From Streptomyces albus subsp. chlorinus (GTDB lineage Bacteria > Actinomycetota > Actinomycetes > Streptomycetales > Streptomycetaceae): a stretch of DNA of 38,515 nucleotides. The DNA lies in contig NZ_VJOK01000001.1 in assembly GCF_013302895.1 (NCBI RefSeq), forward strand, positions 6,631,979 through 6,670,493. The letters run 5' to 3'. Made by a program: the position numbers and the translations under genes. Positions 7,593-18,000 of the stretch are shown here, piece after piece; the stretch's first letter is position 1, and each line of letters opens with the position of its first letter. The notes beneath the pieces were generated by a model that ran no database searches, was not told the origin of the DNA, and saw only the letters and a list, made by a program, of their open reading frames with translations.

Positions 7593-9086
7593 CTAGGAGC
7601 CCCGCGGGATGCGGTGGCGTGCGATGTGGCGGGCCGGGAAGCCGTCCGGTCCGCCGCCAAGGTCGGCCAGGGTCAGCTCCGCGAACGTGGTGCCCTCCTC
7701 GGCCACCTCGCGGAGCGGCTCCAGAAACGCCAGGGCCTCGGGGCGCTCCCGCCCGTCGGCGATCCGCGCGGTGAGGCCCGCCGCGCTCAGCTCCAGGAGG
7801 GCGGTGGCCAGCGCCCGGACCGGGCGCCCGGCCAGGCGGGCGGCCAGACCGTGGCGGGCGATCTCGCGCAGCGCCGCCCGGTGCGCCTCCGGTCCGATCC
7901 CGCGCAGCAGTTCCCAGGCGGCCTCGCGGGACGGCGGGTGGTAGCCGAGCCCGCTCCAGAACGCGGGAGGGGCGAACAGCGCCCGGTAGGGCGGTCCGTC
8001 CACGGCGCGCAACTCCAGCGTCTCGCGCAGCCGCACGTCGGAGAAGACCTGGGAGAGGTGGGCGCGCCAGTCGGCGAGGTCCGGGGCGGTTCCGTCGCCG
8101 AACCCCTCGGTCAGCAGGGTGGCGAAGGGCACCCGGGGCACGGCGCGCCGGCCGCCGTCCGGTGCCGCCCGGTGGATCATCGGCAGGGCGAGCGCCCAGT
8201 CGACGACCTGGTCGATGTCCACGTCCTCGCGCAGCATGGCCGGGACGACGCCGGTGCGGGCCGGGTCGGTGCGGGAGAGGTGGTCCATGCGCCGGGACAG
8301 CAGCCCGCACGGCTGGCCGGCGTCCAGCGGCGCGTTGACGAACAGTGCCGCCGCCGGGGTCGAGGCGGCGGCCTGGGCCCGCAGCTTGCGCGTCAGGTCC
8401 CCGGGGGAGCAGAAGTCCAAGGAGACCTGGGTGGACAGCGCCAGGGACATCACATGGACGCCGTCCGCGCCGGGCGGGCCGAGGCGCTCGAAGTGGCGCC
8501 GCATCACGGGCGTGCGCGAGTGCGGCACCCACTCCACCTCCCCGGGGGCCGTGAACGGGTACTGGGCACCGGGCACCAGGGCGAAGCCGAACCGGTCCGC
8601 GGCGGCGGCCAGCTCGCGCAGGGCGCGGTCGGTCACCTCGGCGAGGTCACCGACGCAGCGGCACGGCGGCGAGGAGTACTCCACGGCGCCGCCGTGCTCC
8701 AGCGTCACCGTGCCGCCCTCCGGCAGGGCGACCCCGACCAGTGCCGCGCGGTCGAAGAGGGGGACGGCGCCGGGCCGCTCGGCGGCGAGGAACTCCAGCA
8801 GGGCGCGGACCCCGCGCGGCCCCCGGTAGGGGACGGCCGCGCCCGTGCGCGGATCCAGCGCCGCCGTCTCCACCTCGATGCCGACCAGTTCGCGGGCCGT
8901 GCCGTGCGCCGTACCGGCCGTGCCGTGCGCCGCGGCGATCCCGGCCTCCCGGCCGCTCCCGCCGTCCCGGCCGCTCCCGCTGTCCCGGTCGGTCCCGTCG
9001 TCCCCGGTGGCGTCGGCGAACGCGCTCGTGAAGACGCTGCGCAGCTCGTCGCGGGTCAGTGACGGGGCGGCGGACGCGTGAGCCAT
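7593..9086 (-). CDS. Glutamate-cysteine ligase, GCS2 plant/proteobacterial type
   Basis: A 497-residue protein predicted to join glutamate gamma-carboxyl to an amine, classically cysteine, with ATP. Blocks matching GCS2 are VGIEVETAALDP, VPYRGPRGVRALLEFL, TVTLEHGGAVEYSSPP, the VMSLALSTQVSLDF strand, ALFVNAPLDAGQPCGLLSRR and RTDPARTG. This pattern is closer to plant/alphaproteobacterial ligases than to the EgtA of ergothioneine clusters, and no ergothioneine, glutathione synthetase or mycothiol genes adjoin. ATG 9086 is chosen because GAGGTG lies about 5 bases upstream. Residues about 25-60 are a low-complexity Gly/Asp/Arg segment, probably disordered. The true acceptor amine is unknown; it could serve a specialised thiol or gamma-glutamyl product. 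Confidence 0.8.
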   Translation of the reverse strand: MAHASAAPSLTRDELRSVFTSAFADATGDDGTDRDSGSGRDGGSGREAGIAAAHGTAGTAHGTARELVGIEVETAALDPRTGAAVPYRGPRGVRALLEFLAAERPGAVPLFDRAALVGVALPEGGTVTLEHGGAVEYSSPPCRCVGDLAEVTDRALRELAAAADRFGFALVPGAQYPFTAPGEVEWVPHSRTPVMRRHFERLGPPGADGVHVMSLALSTQVSLDFCSPGDLTRKLRAQAAASTPAAALFVNAPLDAGQPCGLLSRRMDHLSRTDPARTGVVPAMLREDVDIDQVVDWALALPMIHRAAPDGGRRAVPRVPFATLLTEGFGDGTAPDLADWRAHLSQVFSDVRLRETLELRAVDGPPYRALFAPPAFWSGLGYHPPSREAAWELLRGIGPEAHRAALREIARHGLAARLAGRPVRALATALLELSAAGLTARIADGRERPEALAFLEPLREVAEEGTTFAELTLADLGGGPDGFPARHIARHRIPRGS

Positions 9087-9254
9087 GGCACACCTCGCAA
9101 GGAGCGGCTGGTCGGTCGGCGGACGGGAGAAACGCAACCATCCCGCCCTCTCGTGCGCCGGGTACCCCGGCGCACCGCCGGCTCAGGCAACCCCTTCAGA
9201 CGAGGAGGCGCGCCATCGCGGGACCACCGTCGCGACCGGGACCGCTGCCCGGTC

Positions 9255-10157
9255 TCACCAGCGCAGGGCGGCGAAGTCCACCGGCAGCGGCCGCAGGGTC
9301 GCCACCCGCTCCGTCAGCCGCCTCATGCGGCGGGCCATCTCGGCGGCGGGCAGCCGCTTGCGGCCGCCGTGCCCCGGCAGCAGCCACTCGAAACGCAGCG
9401 CGTCCACCGTCCTGGCCAGCGAGGCGGCCAGCTCCTCGATCGAGTACCAGGTGACAGTCTGCGCCACCTCGACGTCCTGCAGGGTCCGCGCCCAGTAGAA
9501 GCTGTCCCCGCTGAAGCAGAGCCGCTCGTCGGCGACATACAGCACGCTGCCCCGGGTGTGCCCCGGGAGGGGGAAGACCCGCACGCCCTGGGCGATCCAG
9601 GACGGCTCCGTGCCGCGCAACACCTGGTCGGCGTCGGGTGCCGCGTCCAGGTCGCCCTCGTGGATCCACAGCCGGGCGCCCAGCCGGTCCGCCCAGCGGC
9701 GGCCGTGCGCCGCGTGGTCCCGGTGGGTGAGCAGCACGTCGGTGACCGGGCCCAGCGCCTCGTACCGCACGGCGAGCCGCTCGGCGAAGCGCGGCGTGTC
9801 CACCATCATCCACGTGCCGCCGGGGCGGCGCAGCAGATAGGAGTTGGCCCCCGCCGTGCGCTGCGAGTTGTGCCCGCACAGCAGGACGTCGTCGTCCAGG
9901 GCGAGGGGAAAGGGGTCAGGGCCGGCCTGCGGCAGGCGGCCGCCGGGGGGACGGATGGAACGCGTGGGGCAGGCGAGTGCCGCCGTCAGCAGTTGCCGCT
10001 CCTCCTCCTCGTCCCGGGGCTGGCGCACGATCTCGGAACGGCCCTGTGCCTGGACGACGAGGTCCGGGGCGAGCTGACGGGCCACATCGCAGTCGGTGCA
10101 CCGCCCGTCCACGTACCAGCCGGCGTCCGCGTGTCCTCTCCTGGTGACGGTCTCCAT
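9255..10157 (-). CDS. Ferredoxin-like domain fused to a metallo-beta-lactamase fold
   Basis: A 300-residue protein. Residues 1-75 resemble a small ferredoxin: Cys20-x2-Cys23 and Cys63-Pro64, with Ala at 26 where a third proximal Cys is common, so a 3Fe-4S or incomplete cluster is likely. Residues about 85-290 are a metallo-beta-lactamase fold: LLTHRDHAAHGRRW in place of canonical HxHxDH, then GHTRGSVLYV, FSGDSFYWA and LLPGHGG. The THRD variant occurs in actinobacterial MBL/ferredoxin proteins; whether two metals bind is uncertain. AGGAGGGAG before ATG 10157 supports the start. Reaction and substrate are unknown; a redox-linked hydrolase is a guess. Confidence 0.78.
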   Translation of the reverse strand: METVTRRGHADAGWYVDGRCTDCDVARQLAPDLVVQAQGRSEIVRQPRDEEEERQLLTAALACPTRSIRPPGGRLPQAGPDPFPLALDDDVLLCGHNSQRTAGANSYLLRRPGGTWMMVDTPRFAERLAVRYEALGPVTDVLLTHRDHAAHGRRWADRLGARLWIHEGDLDAAPDADQVLRGTEPSWIAQGVRVFPLPGHTRGSVLYVADERLCFSGDSFYWARTLQDVEVAQTVTWYSIEELAASLARTVDALRFEWLLPGHGGRKRLPAAEMARRMRRLTERVATLRPLPVDFAALRW

Positions 10158-10216
10158 GGGTGACTCCCTCCTGGGGTACGCGCCCGAGTGCGCGCACCCC
10201 AGGACACCGCGAGTCC

Positions 10217-10245
10217 GGCCGGGAGCGGAAGGGCGCCTCCCGGCC
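10217..10245 (-). terminator. Hairpin terminator downstream of the aquaglyceroporin gene
   Basis: A perfect 9-bp stem (GGCCGGGAG at 10217-10225 with CTCCCGGCC at 10237-10245) and an 11-nt loop lie in the gap after the minus-strand channel gene and before the next gene's start. Confidence 0.6.
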
Positions 10246-10277
10246 CCGGCCGCACGGCTCGCCCTCCCCGCGGCCGG

Positions 10278-11021
10278 TCAGGCCGGGTACGCCAGGTACA
10301 GGAGCGCGGCGAGCACGCCGCCCACCAGCGGGCCGGCCACCGGGACCCACGAGTACGCCCAGTCGGCCCGGCCCTTGCCCCTGATCGGCAGCACGAACGC
10401 GTAGGCGAGGCGCGGACCCAGGTCGCGCGCCGGGTTGATGGCGTACCCCGTCGGCCCGCCCAGCGAGGTGCCGATCACCAGCACCACGAACGCGACCCCC
10501 GCGTAGCCCAGCGCCGAGTTGCCGAAGTCGGGGATGCCGCCGTCGCCGTTCTTGTAGGTGGGGGAGAACAGGACGAACGCCACCAGCACGAAGGTGCCCA
10601 GCACCTCGGTGACCAGGTTCCAGGCGGGGTTGCGGATCGTCGGCGCGGTGGAGAAGACCCCCAGCGTTCCCGCCGGGTCGTCGTGGTCGTCGAACTGGAG
10701 CTTGTAGGTGGCCCAGCACAGCACCGCGCCGAGGACGCCGCCGAGCATCTGCGCCAGCATGTACACGGGTACGTCGGACCACTCGGTCTTGTCGGCCACG
10801 GCGAGGGCCAGGGTGATCGCGGGGTTCAGGTGGGCTCCGCTGGGCGCGGCCAGGCTCGCGCCCGTGAAGACGGCGAAGCCCCAGCCGATGTTGACGAACA
10901 GCACGCCCCCGCCGTTGCCGTTCGTCCTGCGCAGTACGTTGTTGGCCACGACGCCGGTACCCAGCATCACCAGGACCGCGGTGCCCAAGAGCTCCCACAG
11001 GAAGATGTCGCCCGCGCTCAT
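10278..11021 (-). CDS. glpF: Aquaglyceroporin (MIP family glycerol facilitator)
   Basis: A 247-residue polytopic membrane protein with six expected transmembrane helices and both half-helix signatures: HLNPAIT (NPA 66-68) and AINPARD (NPA 196-198). Asp after the second NPAR is the mark of glycerol-conducting members, so glycerol or another small polyol is likelier than water alone. N-terminal SAGDIFLWELLGTAVLVMLG is typical of TM1. GGAGGTAACGG immediately before ATG 11021 sets the start. Unlike many glpF genes it is not beside glpK or glpD here, so the physiological solute is open. Confidence 0.9.
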   Translation of the reverse strand: MSAGDIFLWELLGTAVLVMLGTGVVANNVLRRTNGNGGGVLFVNIGWGFAVFTGASLAAPSGAHLNPAITLALAVADKTEWSDVPVYMLAQMLGGVLGAVLCWATYKLQFDDHDDPAGTLGVFSTAPTIRNPAWNLVTEVLGTFVLVAFVLFSPTYKNGDGGIPDFGNSALGYAGVAFVVLVIGTSLGGPTGYAINPARDLGPRLAYAFVLPIRGKGRADWAYSWVPVAGPLVGGVLAALLYLAYPA

Positions 11022-11167
11022 CCGTTACCTCCACAACGTCGCGGCTCCGCACGCCGTTCACTCGACGGCGGTGGCCGCGCACCCTACTTGCTGGGCGGCG
11101 GCCCGCGACAGGTTCGGGACCGGAATTCCGGAGGGAGTCCACCGGCCGGGGCCCTGGAGCCCGCCGG

Positions 11168-11986
11168 CTAGGGCTCCGGGCGGGCGGCCCGCTCCAGTAC
11201 GCCGAAGACCGCGCCCTGCGGATCGCGGACCACGGCCACCTCCAGTCCCTCGCCGTTCATCCCCTCGTACAGCACGGAGGCGCCCTCCCGCCGCGCCGTC
11301 GCGACTGCCGCCCGCGCGTCGCGCGCCCCGAAGTACGGCATCCAGAAAGCCTCTTCGTCCGGCTGCTCCGCGCGCAGCAGAGTCCGCCCCGCCCCCGCCG
11401 GTCCGCCCGCCCCCGCCACCTCCCCGGGCAGGCGGTACGCCGCGTAGTGCTCCCCGCCGACCGCCGTGTGGTCGGCGGGGAGCAGCCCGAGCACGGCCTC
11501 GTAGAAGCGGTCGGCCCGCTCGGTGTCGCGTACGGCCAGCTCCGCCCAGCACAGCGCGGACGGCTCGTCGAACAGCCCCGCGCCGAGGTGCGCGCGGGGC
11601 TGCCAGAAGCCCACGTGCGCGCCCTCGGGGTCCACCGCGGTGACGGTGCGGCCGAGCACCCCGACGTCCCCGGGCCCGTGCCGCACCTCGCCACCGGCCG
11701 CCACCACGCGCTCGGCCAGCGCGTCGGCGCGCTCCACCGCGAAGGAGACGATCCAGCTCGCCGCGGCCGGCGCGTCCCCGGGGTCTTCGTCCCGGCCGGA
11801 CGGCGCGATACCGGCCACCATGTGCCGCTGCCAGGTGGCGTATCTGTAGTGGTCGTAGGCCGGTCCCGTCCGCACGTACCCCCAGCCCAGCACCGCCTCG
11901 TAGAAGCGCTCGGCGGCGGCCGGGCCGGACGTGTGCAGATCGGCCCAGCACAGCGCGCCCGCGGGGTAGGCCAGGGGCTCGGGCAC
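11168..11986 (-). CDS. Two-domain VOC (glyoxalase/bleomycin-resistance fold) protein
   Basis: A 272-residue protein made of two vicinal-oxygen-chelate modules: residues about 8-130 (ALCWADLHTSGPAAAERFYEAVLGW ... GAHVGFWQ) and about 140-268 (ALCWAELAVRDTERADRFYEAVLG ... GAVFGVLE), each with the beta-alpha-beta-beta-beta pattern. Such pairs form one metal or ligand pocket and act as ring-cleaving enzymes, isomerases or drug-binding proteins; the sequence does not reveal the substrate. GTG 11986 is preceded by AAGGAGGA at good spacing. It is divergent from the polyketide synthase, so a link to that locus (ligand binding or resistance) is possible but unproven. Confidence 0.82.
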   Translation of the reverse strand: MPEPLAYPAGALCWADLHTSGPAAAERFYEAVLGWGYVRTGPAYDHYRYATWQRHMVAGIAPSGRDEDPGDAPAAASWIVSFAVERADALAERVVAAGGEVRHGPGDVGVLGRTVTAVDPEGAHVGFWQPRAHLGAGLFDEPSALCWAELAVRDTERADRFYEAVLGLLPADHTAVGGEHYAAYRLPGEVAGAGGPAGAGRTLLRAEQPDEEAFWMPYFGARDARAAVATARREGASVLYEGMNGEGLEVAVVRDPQGAVFGVLERAARPEP

Positions 11987-12043
11987 CGGATCCTCCTTCC
12001 TCGGCGGCGGGCGCGGGCGACGGCGTCCGGCCGGCGCGCCCGT

Positions 12044-12072
12044 TGTACGTCATTGCCGAACTGTACGCATTG
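12044..12072. promoter_or_regulatory. Direct repeat TGTACG(T)CATTG between VOC and PKS genes
   Basis: TGTACGTCATTG (12044-12055) and TGTACGCATTG (12062-12072) are spaced 18 bp apart in the short divergent gap. This is a candidate regulator site or part of the PKS promoter; function is inference. Confidence 0.35.
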
Positions 12073-12097
12073 ACGCACGAGTTGGGGCCGACGGAGG

Positions 12098-15000
12098 ATG
12101 CCAGCACATCAGGTGAGGGGGCTGCCGGTGCACAGTAGGAACCCGCGGGACGGTGTCGGGGCGTCCGGCCGGAGCGGAACCGCCACCGCGTCGGACCGGG
12201 ACGGACAGGACGTACGGGACGCCGTCGCCGTCGTCGGCATGGCGCTCCGCGTCCCCGGCAGCGCCGGCCTCGACGCGTTCTGGACCCAGCTGGCCGACGG
12301 CGTCGAGTCGGTCACCCGCTTCACCGCCGAGGAGCTGCGCGAGGCCGGCATCCCGGACGCCGTGCTGGCCGACCCGCACTACGTAAGGGCGAAACCGGTC
12401 CTTGCCGACCTGGCCGGATTCGACGCCCGCTTCTTCGGTCTGACACCCCGCGAGGCGCAGGTACGCGACCCCCAGCACCGGCTCTTCCTGGAGTGCGCCT
12501 ACACCGCGCTCGAACACGCCGGGTACGACCCCTTCCACATGCCGGGCACGGTCGGCGTCTACGGCGGCGGCGCACCCAACTTCTACCGGGAGTGGAACGT
12601 GGCCGCCCACCCCGAGGCCACCGCGTTCCTCGGCGAGGTCGGGGTGATGGTCGGCAACGCCGCCGACTACCTCACCACCGCCGTCTCCCACCACCTGGGC
12701 CTGACCGGACCGAGCGTGAACGTGGCGACAGCCTGCTCCACCTCACTGGTCGCCGTGCACACCGCGTGCCAGGCGCTGCGCGCCGGGGAGTGCGACGCGG
12801 CCGTGGCCGGCGGCGTGCAGGTGGAACTGCCGCGCGTGTCCGGCTACCACGCCGCCGAGGGCGGCATGTTCTCCGTCACCGGCCGGGTCAGACCCTTCGA
12901 CGCCGACGCCGACGGCACGGTGTTCGGCACCGGGGTGGGCACCGTCGTCCTCAAGCGGTACGCCGACGCGCTCGCGGCGGGCGACCACGTGCACGCCCTC
13001 GTCCGGGCCTCCGCCCTCAACAACGACGGCAACCTCAAGGCCGGCTTCACCGCTCCCAGCGTCGAGGGCCAGGCCGCGCTCATCCGGCGCACACTGCGCG
13101 CGGCCGGCATCGACCCGGGCCGCATCGGCTACATCGAGGCGCACGGCACCGGCACCCGCGTCGGCGACCCCGTCGAGGTCAACGCCCTCACCCGTGCCTA
13201 CCGCGACCTGGGCCACACCGGGGTGCGCGACTGCCCCCTGGGCTCCGTCAAGGGCAACATCGGGCACCTGGGGCCCGCGGCCGGTGTCGTCGGCCTCATC
13301 AAGACCGTCCTCGCCCTCCAGCACGGCCGCATCCCGCCCAGCATCAACCACACCCGGCCCCACCCCGCCATCGACTTCGACAGCGGCCCCTTCCGCGTCA
13401 TCACCGAACTGGCGGACTGGCCCGCCCACCAGGACGAGCGGCTCGCCGCCGTCAGTTCGTTCGGCGTCGGCGGCACCAACGCCCACGTGATCGTCCAACA
13501 GGCACCCGAACGCGCCCCGCGGCGACGCCCGGCGACGACCACGTCCGCCACACGGACCGGCGCCTCGGTGGAGGCCGGCGCCTCGGCGGAGGCCGGCGCT
13601 TCGATGGACGCCGGTGCCTCCACGGAGGCCGCCGCCTCGGCCGGGGCCGGTGCTCCGGTGGCGGCCGGGGGCTCCGCGTCGCCCGGCGGTTCCGCCGCGC
13701 TCGGCGCCGCCTCACGTGCTGACGTTCCCGAGGCGCCCGGCTCTTCCGGGAAGAGCGGTTCCGTGGCGGCCGGTTACCCCGGGACGGCCGATGGCCGGGC
13801 GCCCGCGCCCGGACCCGCACCGCGGCCCGTCGTGCTGCCCGTCTCCGCGCGTACCCCCGAAGCGCTGGCCGCCGCCACCGGTCGGCTCGCCGCTCACATC
13901 GAGGCGCACCCGGGGCAGGACATCGAGGACGTCGGCGCGACGCTCGCCCTGGGGCGGCCCGCCTTCCGGCACCGTCTCGCCGTCGTCCCCGGTGAGGAGG
14001 GCGCACCGGCCGCCCTGCGCGCCGCCCGCACCGACGCACCGCCGGCCCCCGCCGGCGACGCGCCCCTCGCCTTCCTCTTCCCCGGCCAGGGCTCCCAGCA
14101 CCTGGGCATGGGCAAGCTTCTCTACGCGCGGGAGGCCGTCTTCCGGGAGACGGTCGACCGGTGCGCCGAGCTGGCCCGGCCGCTGCTGGACGCCGACCTG
14201 CGCGAGGTGGTGTTCGCCGGGGACGAGCCCGCCGCCGCCGAGCGGCTGACCCGTACCGCGATGGCGCAGCCCGCGCTGTTCACCGTCGAGTACGCCCTGG
14301 CACGGCAGTTGCTCGCCTGGGGCCTGGCCCCCGCCGCGATGGCCGGGCACAGCGTCGGCGAGTACGTCGCCGCCTGCCTGGCCGGGGTGTTCTCCGAGGC
14401 CGACGCCGTGCGGCTCGTCGCACGGCGCGGCGCGCTCGTGCAGGAGCTGCCCGGCGGCGGCATGCTGGCGGTCCCGCTGCCCGCCGAGGAGGCCGAGGGC
14501 CTCGAGGGCCTGGACGTCGCCGCGTACAACGGCGCCCGTCTCACCGTGCTCTCCGGCCCGCACGAGGCGCTGGACGCCGCGCAGGCCGCGCTCGCCGCAC
14601 GCGGTGTGACCGGACAGCGGCTGCACACCTCGCACGCCTTCCACTCGGCCATGATGGAACCCGCGCTGGAGCCCTTCGCCGCCGAGCTGGCCGAGGCCGA
14701 ACTCTCCCCGCCCACGCTGCCGTTCGTCTCCAACGTCACCGGCACCTGGATCACCGACGAGGAAGCCGTCGACCCCGCCTACTGGACCCGGCACCTGCGC
14801 GCCCCGGTCCTCTTCGCGCCCGGCGTCGCACGTCTGCTGGAGGACGGCGACCTGCTGTTCGCCGAGGTGGGGCCCGGCCAGGTGCTCACCGCGCTGACCC
14901 GCGCCCAGGCCCGCCGAATGTCGTCCCGCGACCGGGACGCACCGGACCGCGTCGTGGTGCCGACCATGCCGATGCCGCAGGGCGGCGAGGACGGCCCGCG

Positions 15001-18000
15001 CTGCCTGGCCCGCGCGGTGGCGCGGCTGTGGACGGCGGGCGCCCCGGTGGACTGGCGGGCCTACTGGGGCACCGGCCGGCGCCGCGTACCGCTGCCCACC
15101 TACCCCTTCCAGCGCACCCCCCACTGGCTCGACGCGGCCCCGGCTCCCCGGGCCACGGCGGCCCCCGCAACCGCCACGGCTGCCCCCGCCCCCGCGACGG
15201 AGGCCACCACATCCGGGACGGCGGCCTCCGCAGCCGGGCCCGGGCAGCAGGGCGAAGAGCGCCGCCCCATCGGCCGCGCCCTCTTCCGGCCCGGCTGGCG
15301 CGAGGACCCGGCGCCGCCGCCCGGCACCGGCTCCCTGGCCGCCACCTGGCTGGTGCTGCGCCGGGGCGAGATCCTGGACGGCACCGTCAGCGCGCTGCGG
15401 CGCGCGGGCGGGCAGGTCGTCACCGCCGAACCCGGCGACCGGTTCGCCCGGCTCACCGGCAGCCGCTATCTGCTGCGCCCCGGTGTCCGCGCCGACTACG
15501 ACGCGCTGGCCGAGGCCCTGGCCGCCGACGGGCTGTGGCCCGAACGGATCCTGCACGGCTGGCTGTTCGGACCGCCGGACGCCGCGTACCCCGAGGACGA
15601 CACCGGCGGCTGGCTGGACCTGGGTTTCTTCAGCGTCCTGTTCCTCGCCCAGGTCTGCGCCGGGCGCGCCGGGGGACGGGGTGCCGGACCGCGGTGGGAC
15701 GTGGTCGGCTCCCGGCTGCGCGCCGTCTCGGGCGCCGAACCGGTCGCGCCCGCGCGTGCCGCCGTCACCGGGGTGTGCGACGTCCTGGCCAAGGAGCTGC
15801 CCGAGAGCGCCGTACGCTGCCTGGACGTGGCCGAACTCCGCTTCGCCCCCGGGCTGCTGGAGGAACTCGCCCGCGCCGGCGGCCGGCCCGCGCCGGCCTC
15901 CGCCGCCTGTGCGGACCGCTGGATCGCCCTGCGCGGCCGCAGGCGCTGGCTGCCGCACCACACCCAGGTGCCCGAACCCCGCGCCCGCGGCACCGCCGGA
16001 CCGCTGCGCGAGCGCGGCACCTACCTGATCACCGGCGGACTCGGCGGCATCGGCCTGGCCGTCGCCGAGGGGCTGGCCAAGGCCGTCCGCGCCCGCCTCG
16101 TGCTGACCGCCCGCTCCCCCTTCCCGCCCCGCGAGGAGTGGGACCGGCTGCTCGCCGGCCCGTCCCGTACGCGTGAGGGAGTGGCGGAGACGGTGCGGCG
16201 GCTGCGGCGCCTGGAGGAGTACGGCGCCCGGGTGCTGGTGTGCCGCGCCGATGTGGCCGACGAGCCGGCGATGCGGGCCGTGGTCGAGCGGGCGGAGGGG
16301 GAGTTCGGCCCCGTCGACGGAGTCTTCCACACCGCGGGCGTCCCCGGCGGCGGACTCCTGGCGCTCAAGACCCGCGCCGAGGCCGAACGCGTGATGGCGG
16401 CGAAGGTGACGGGCACGCTGGTGCTCGACCGGCTGCTGGGCGAGCGGGTGGAGCTGATGGTGCTGTTCTCCTCCATCACCTCCGTCGCCGGGAACCTCGG
16501 CCAGACCGACTACGCGGCGGCCAACGCCTTCCTCGACGCCTACGCCCACGCCCGCGCCGCGGAGGCGCCCGGCTTCACCGTCTCCGTCAACTGGGACGCC
16601 TGGGCCGAGGTCGGCATGGCGGCCCGGGCCGACGCCCTCGCTCCGGCGGCCTTCCGCGCCCTCCAGGCGGGCACCGCCGCCCCGGCCGTCGGCTCCCTGG
16701 CGTCGGCACACGCCCCCCACCCGCCCGCCGGGGACGACACGGTCGGTCCCCAGGCCGCACCCCTCGCCCCCGCCCCGGAGAGCGCCCTCGCACCGGAAAC
16801 CGGTTCCGCACCCGAAGACGCCTCCGCCCCGGTGCCGGCGGCCCCGCCGGCCGCTTCCGGGCCCGGACTCCCCGGCTCGGCGGCACCCGCCGCCGAGCCG
16901 CCGCTGCCCGCCGTCCACCCGCTGCTCGGTGACCGCACCGACGGCCCCGACGGGCGGCTCACCTACCGCACCGTGCTGGACGGCGAGACGCACTGGGTCT
17001 CGCGGGAGCACCGGGTCGCCGGTACACCGGTGTGGCCGGCGACGGCGTACCTGGAGATGGCCCGCGCCGCGGCGGCCGACGCGCTGAGAGGGGACGCGAC
17101 CGCCTCCGTCCGGCTGCGGCTCACCGACGTCACCTTCCTCGCCGTCCTCGTCCTCACCGGTCCCACAGCGCTGCGGACCGTCCTCACCCCCGAGGGCGAC
17201 GGCTACCGCTTCTCCGTCGCCGCCCGCGCCGACGGCCAGGAGTGGACGGAGCACGCCGCAGGGCATGTCGCCCCCGCCCCGGACGGCCCTGTCCACCTCC
17301 ACGACCTCCAGGTGCTGCGCGAGTGCCTCCCCGTCGTGAAGCCGGACACCGAGCCGTACGAACCCGAGACCGGGCTCGTCGACTTCGGGCCCCGCTGGAC
17401 CAGCGTCGCCGAGCTGCGCCGCGACGACTCCTCGACCCTGGCCCGTATCGAACTGCCCGAGCCCTACCGCGCCGAGCCGGCCGACTACCCCCTGCACCCC
17501 GCCCTGTTCGACGCGGCCACCTCCAACGCCGTCTATCTGCCGGAACTGGGCCCGACGGGGGAGAGCTACCTGCCCTTCTCCCTCAGCCGCCTCACCCTGC
17601 ACGGCCCCTTGCCGCCCACCGTCCACGTGTACTCCCGGCGGCGCGGGGCGCACCGCCCCGTGGTGACCTTCGACCTCACCCTCACGGACGGGGACGGACG
17701 CGAGGTCGCGGACGTGACCGGCTACACGGTCCGCGTCCGGGACCCGGCCGGGTTCCGGGACAGCGTCACCGCCCGCGCCCGGCCCGCCGCCCCCGCGCAG
17801 GAGCAGCGGCCCGCACCCCAGGGAGGGCTGGGCGGCGAGTTCGCCATCCGTCCCGAGGAGGGGATCCAGGCGCTCTGGCACATCCTCGGCGACCGGATCG
17901 GGCCGCAGGTCGTCGTCATCCCCGAGGGCCTGGACGAGCGGCTGCGCGCGGTCGAGGCGCTGACCAGCGACGTCATCGCGGAGGCGGGCCGGCGGTCGGA

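Noticed and set aside
7377..9062. Long plus-strand frame opposite the glutamate-cysteine ligase
   Set aside because: Arg/Gly/Gln-rich antisense shadow without motifs.
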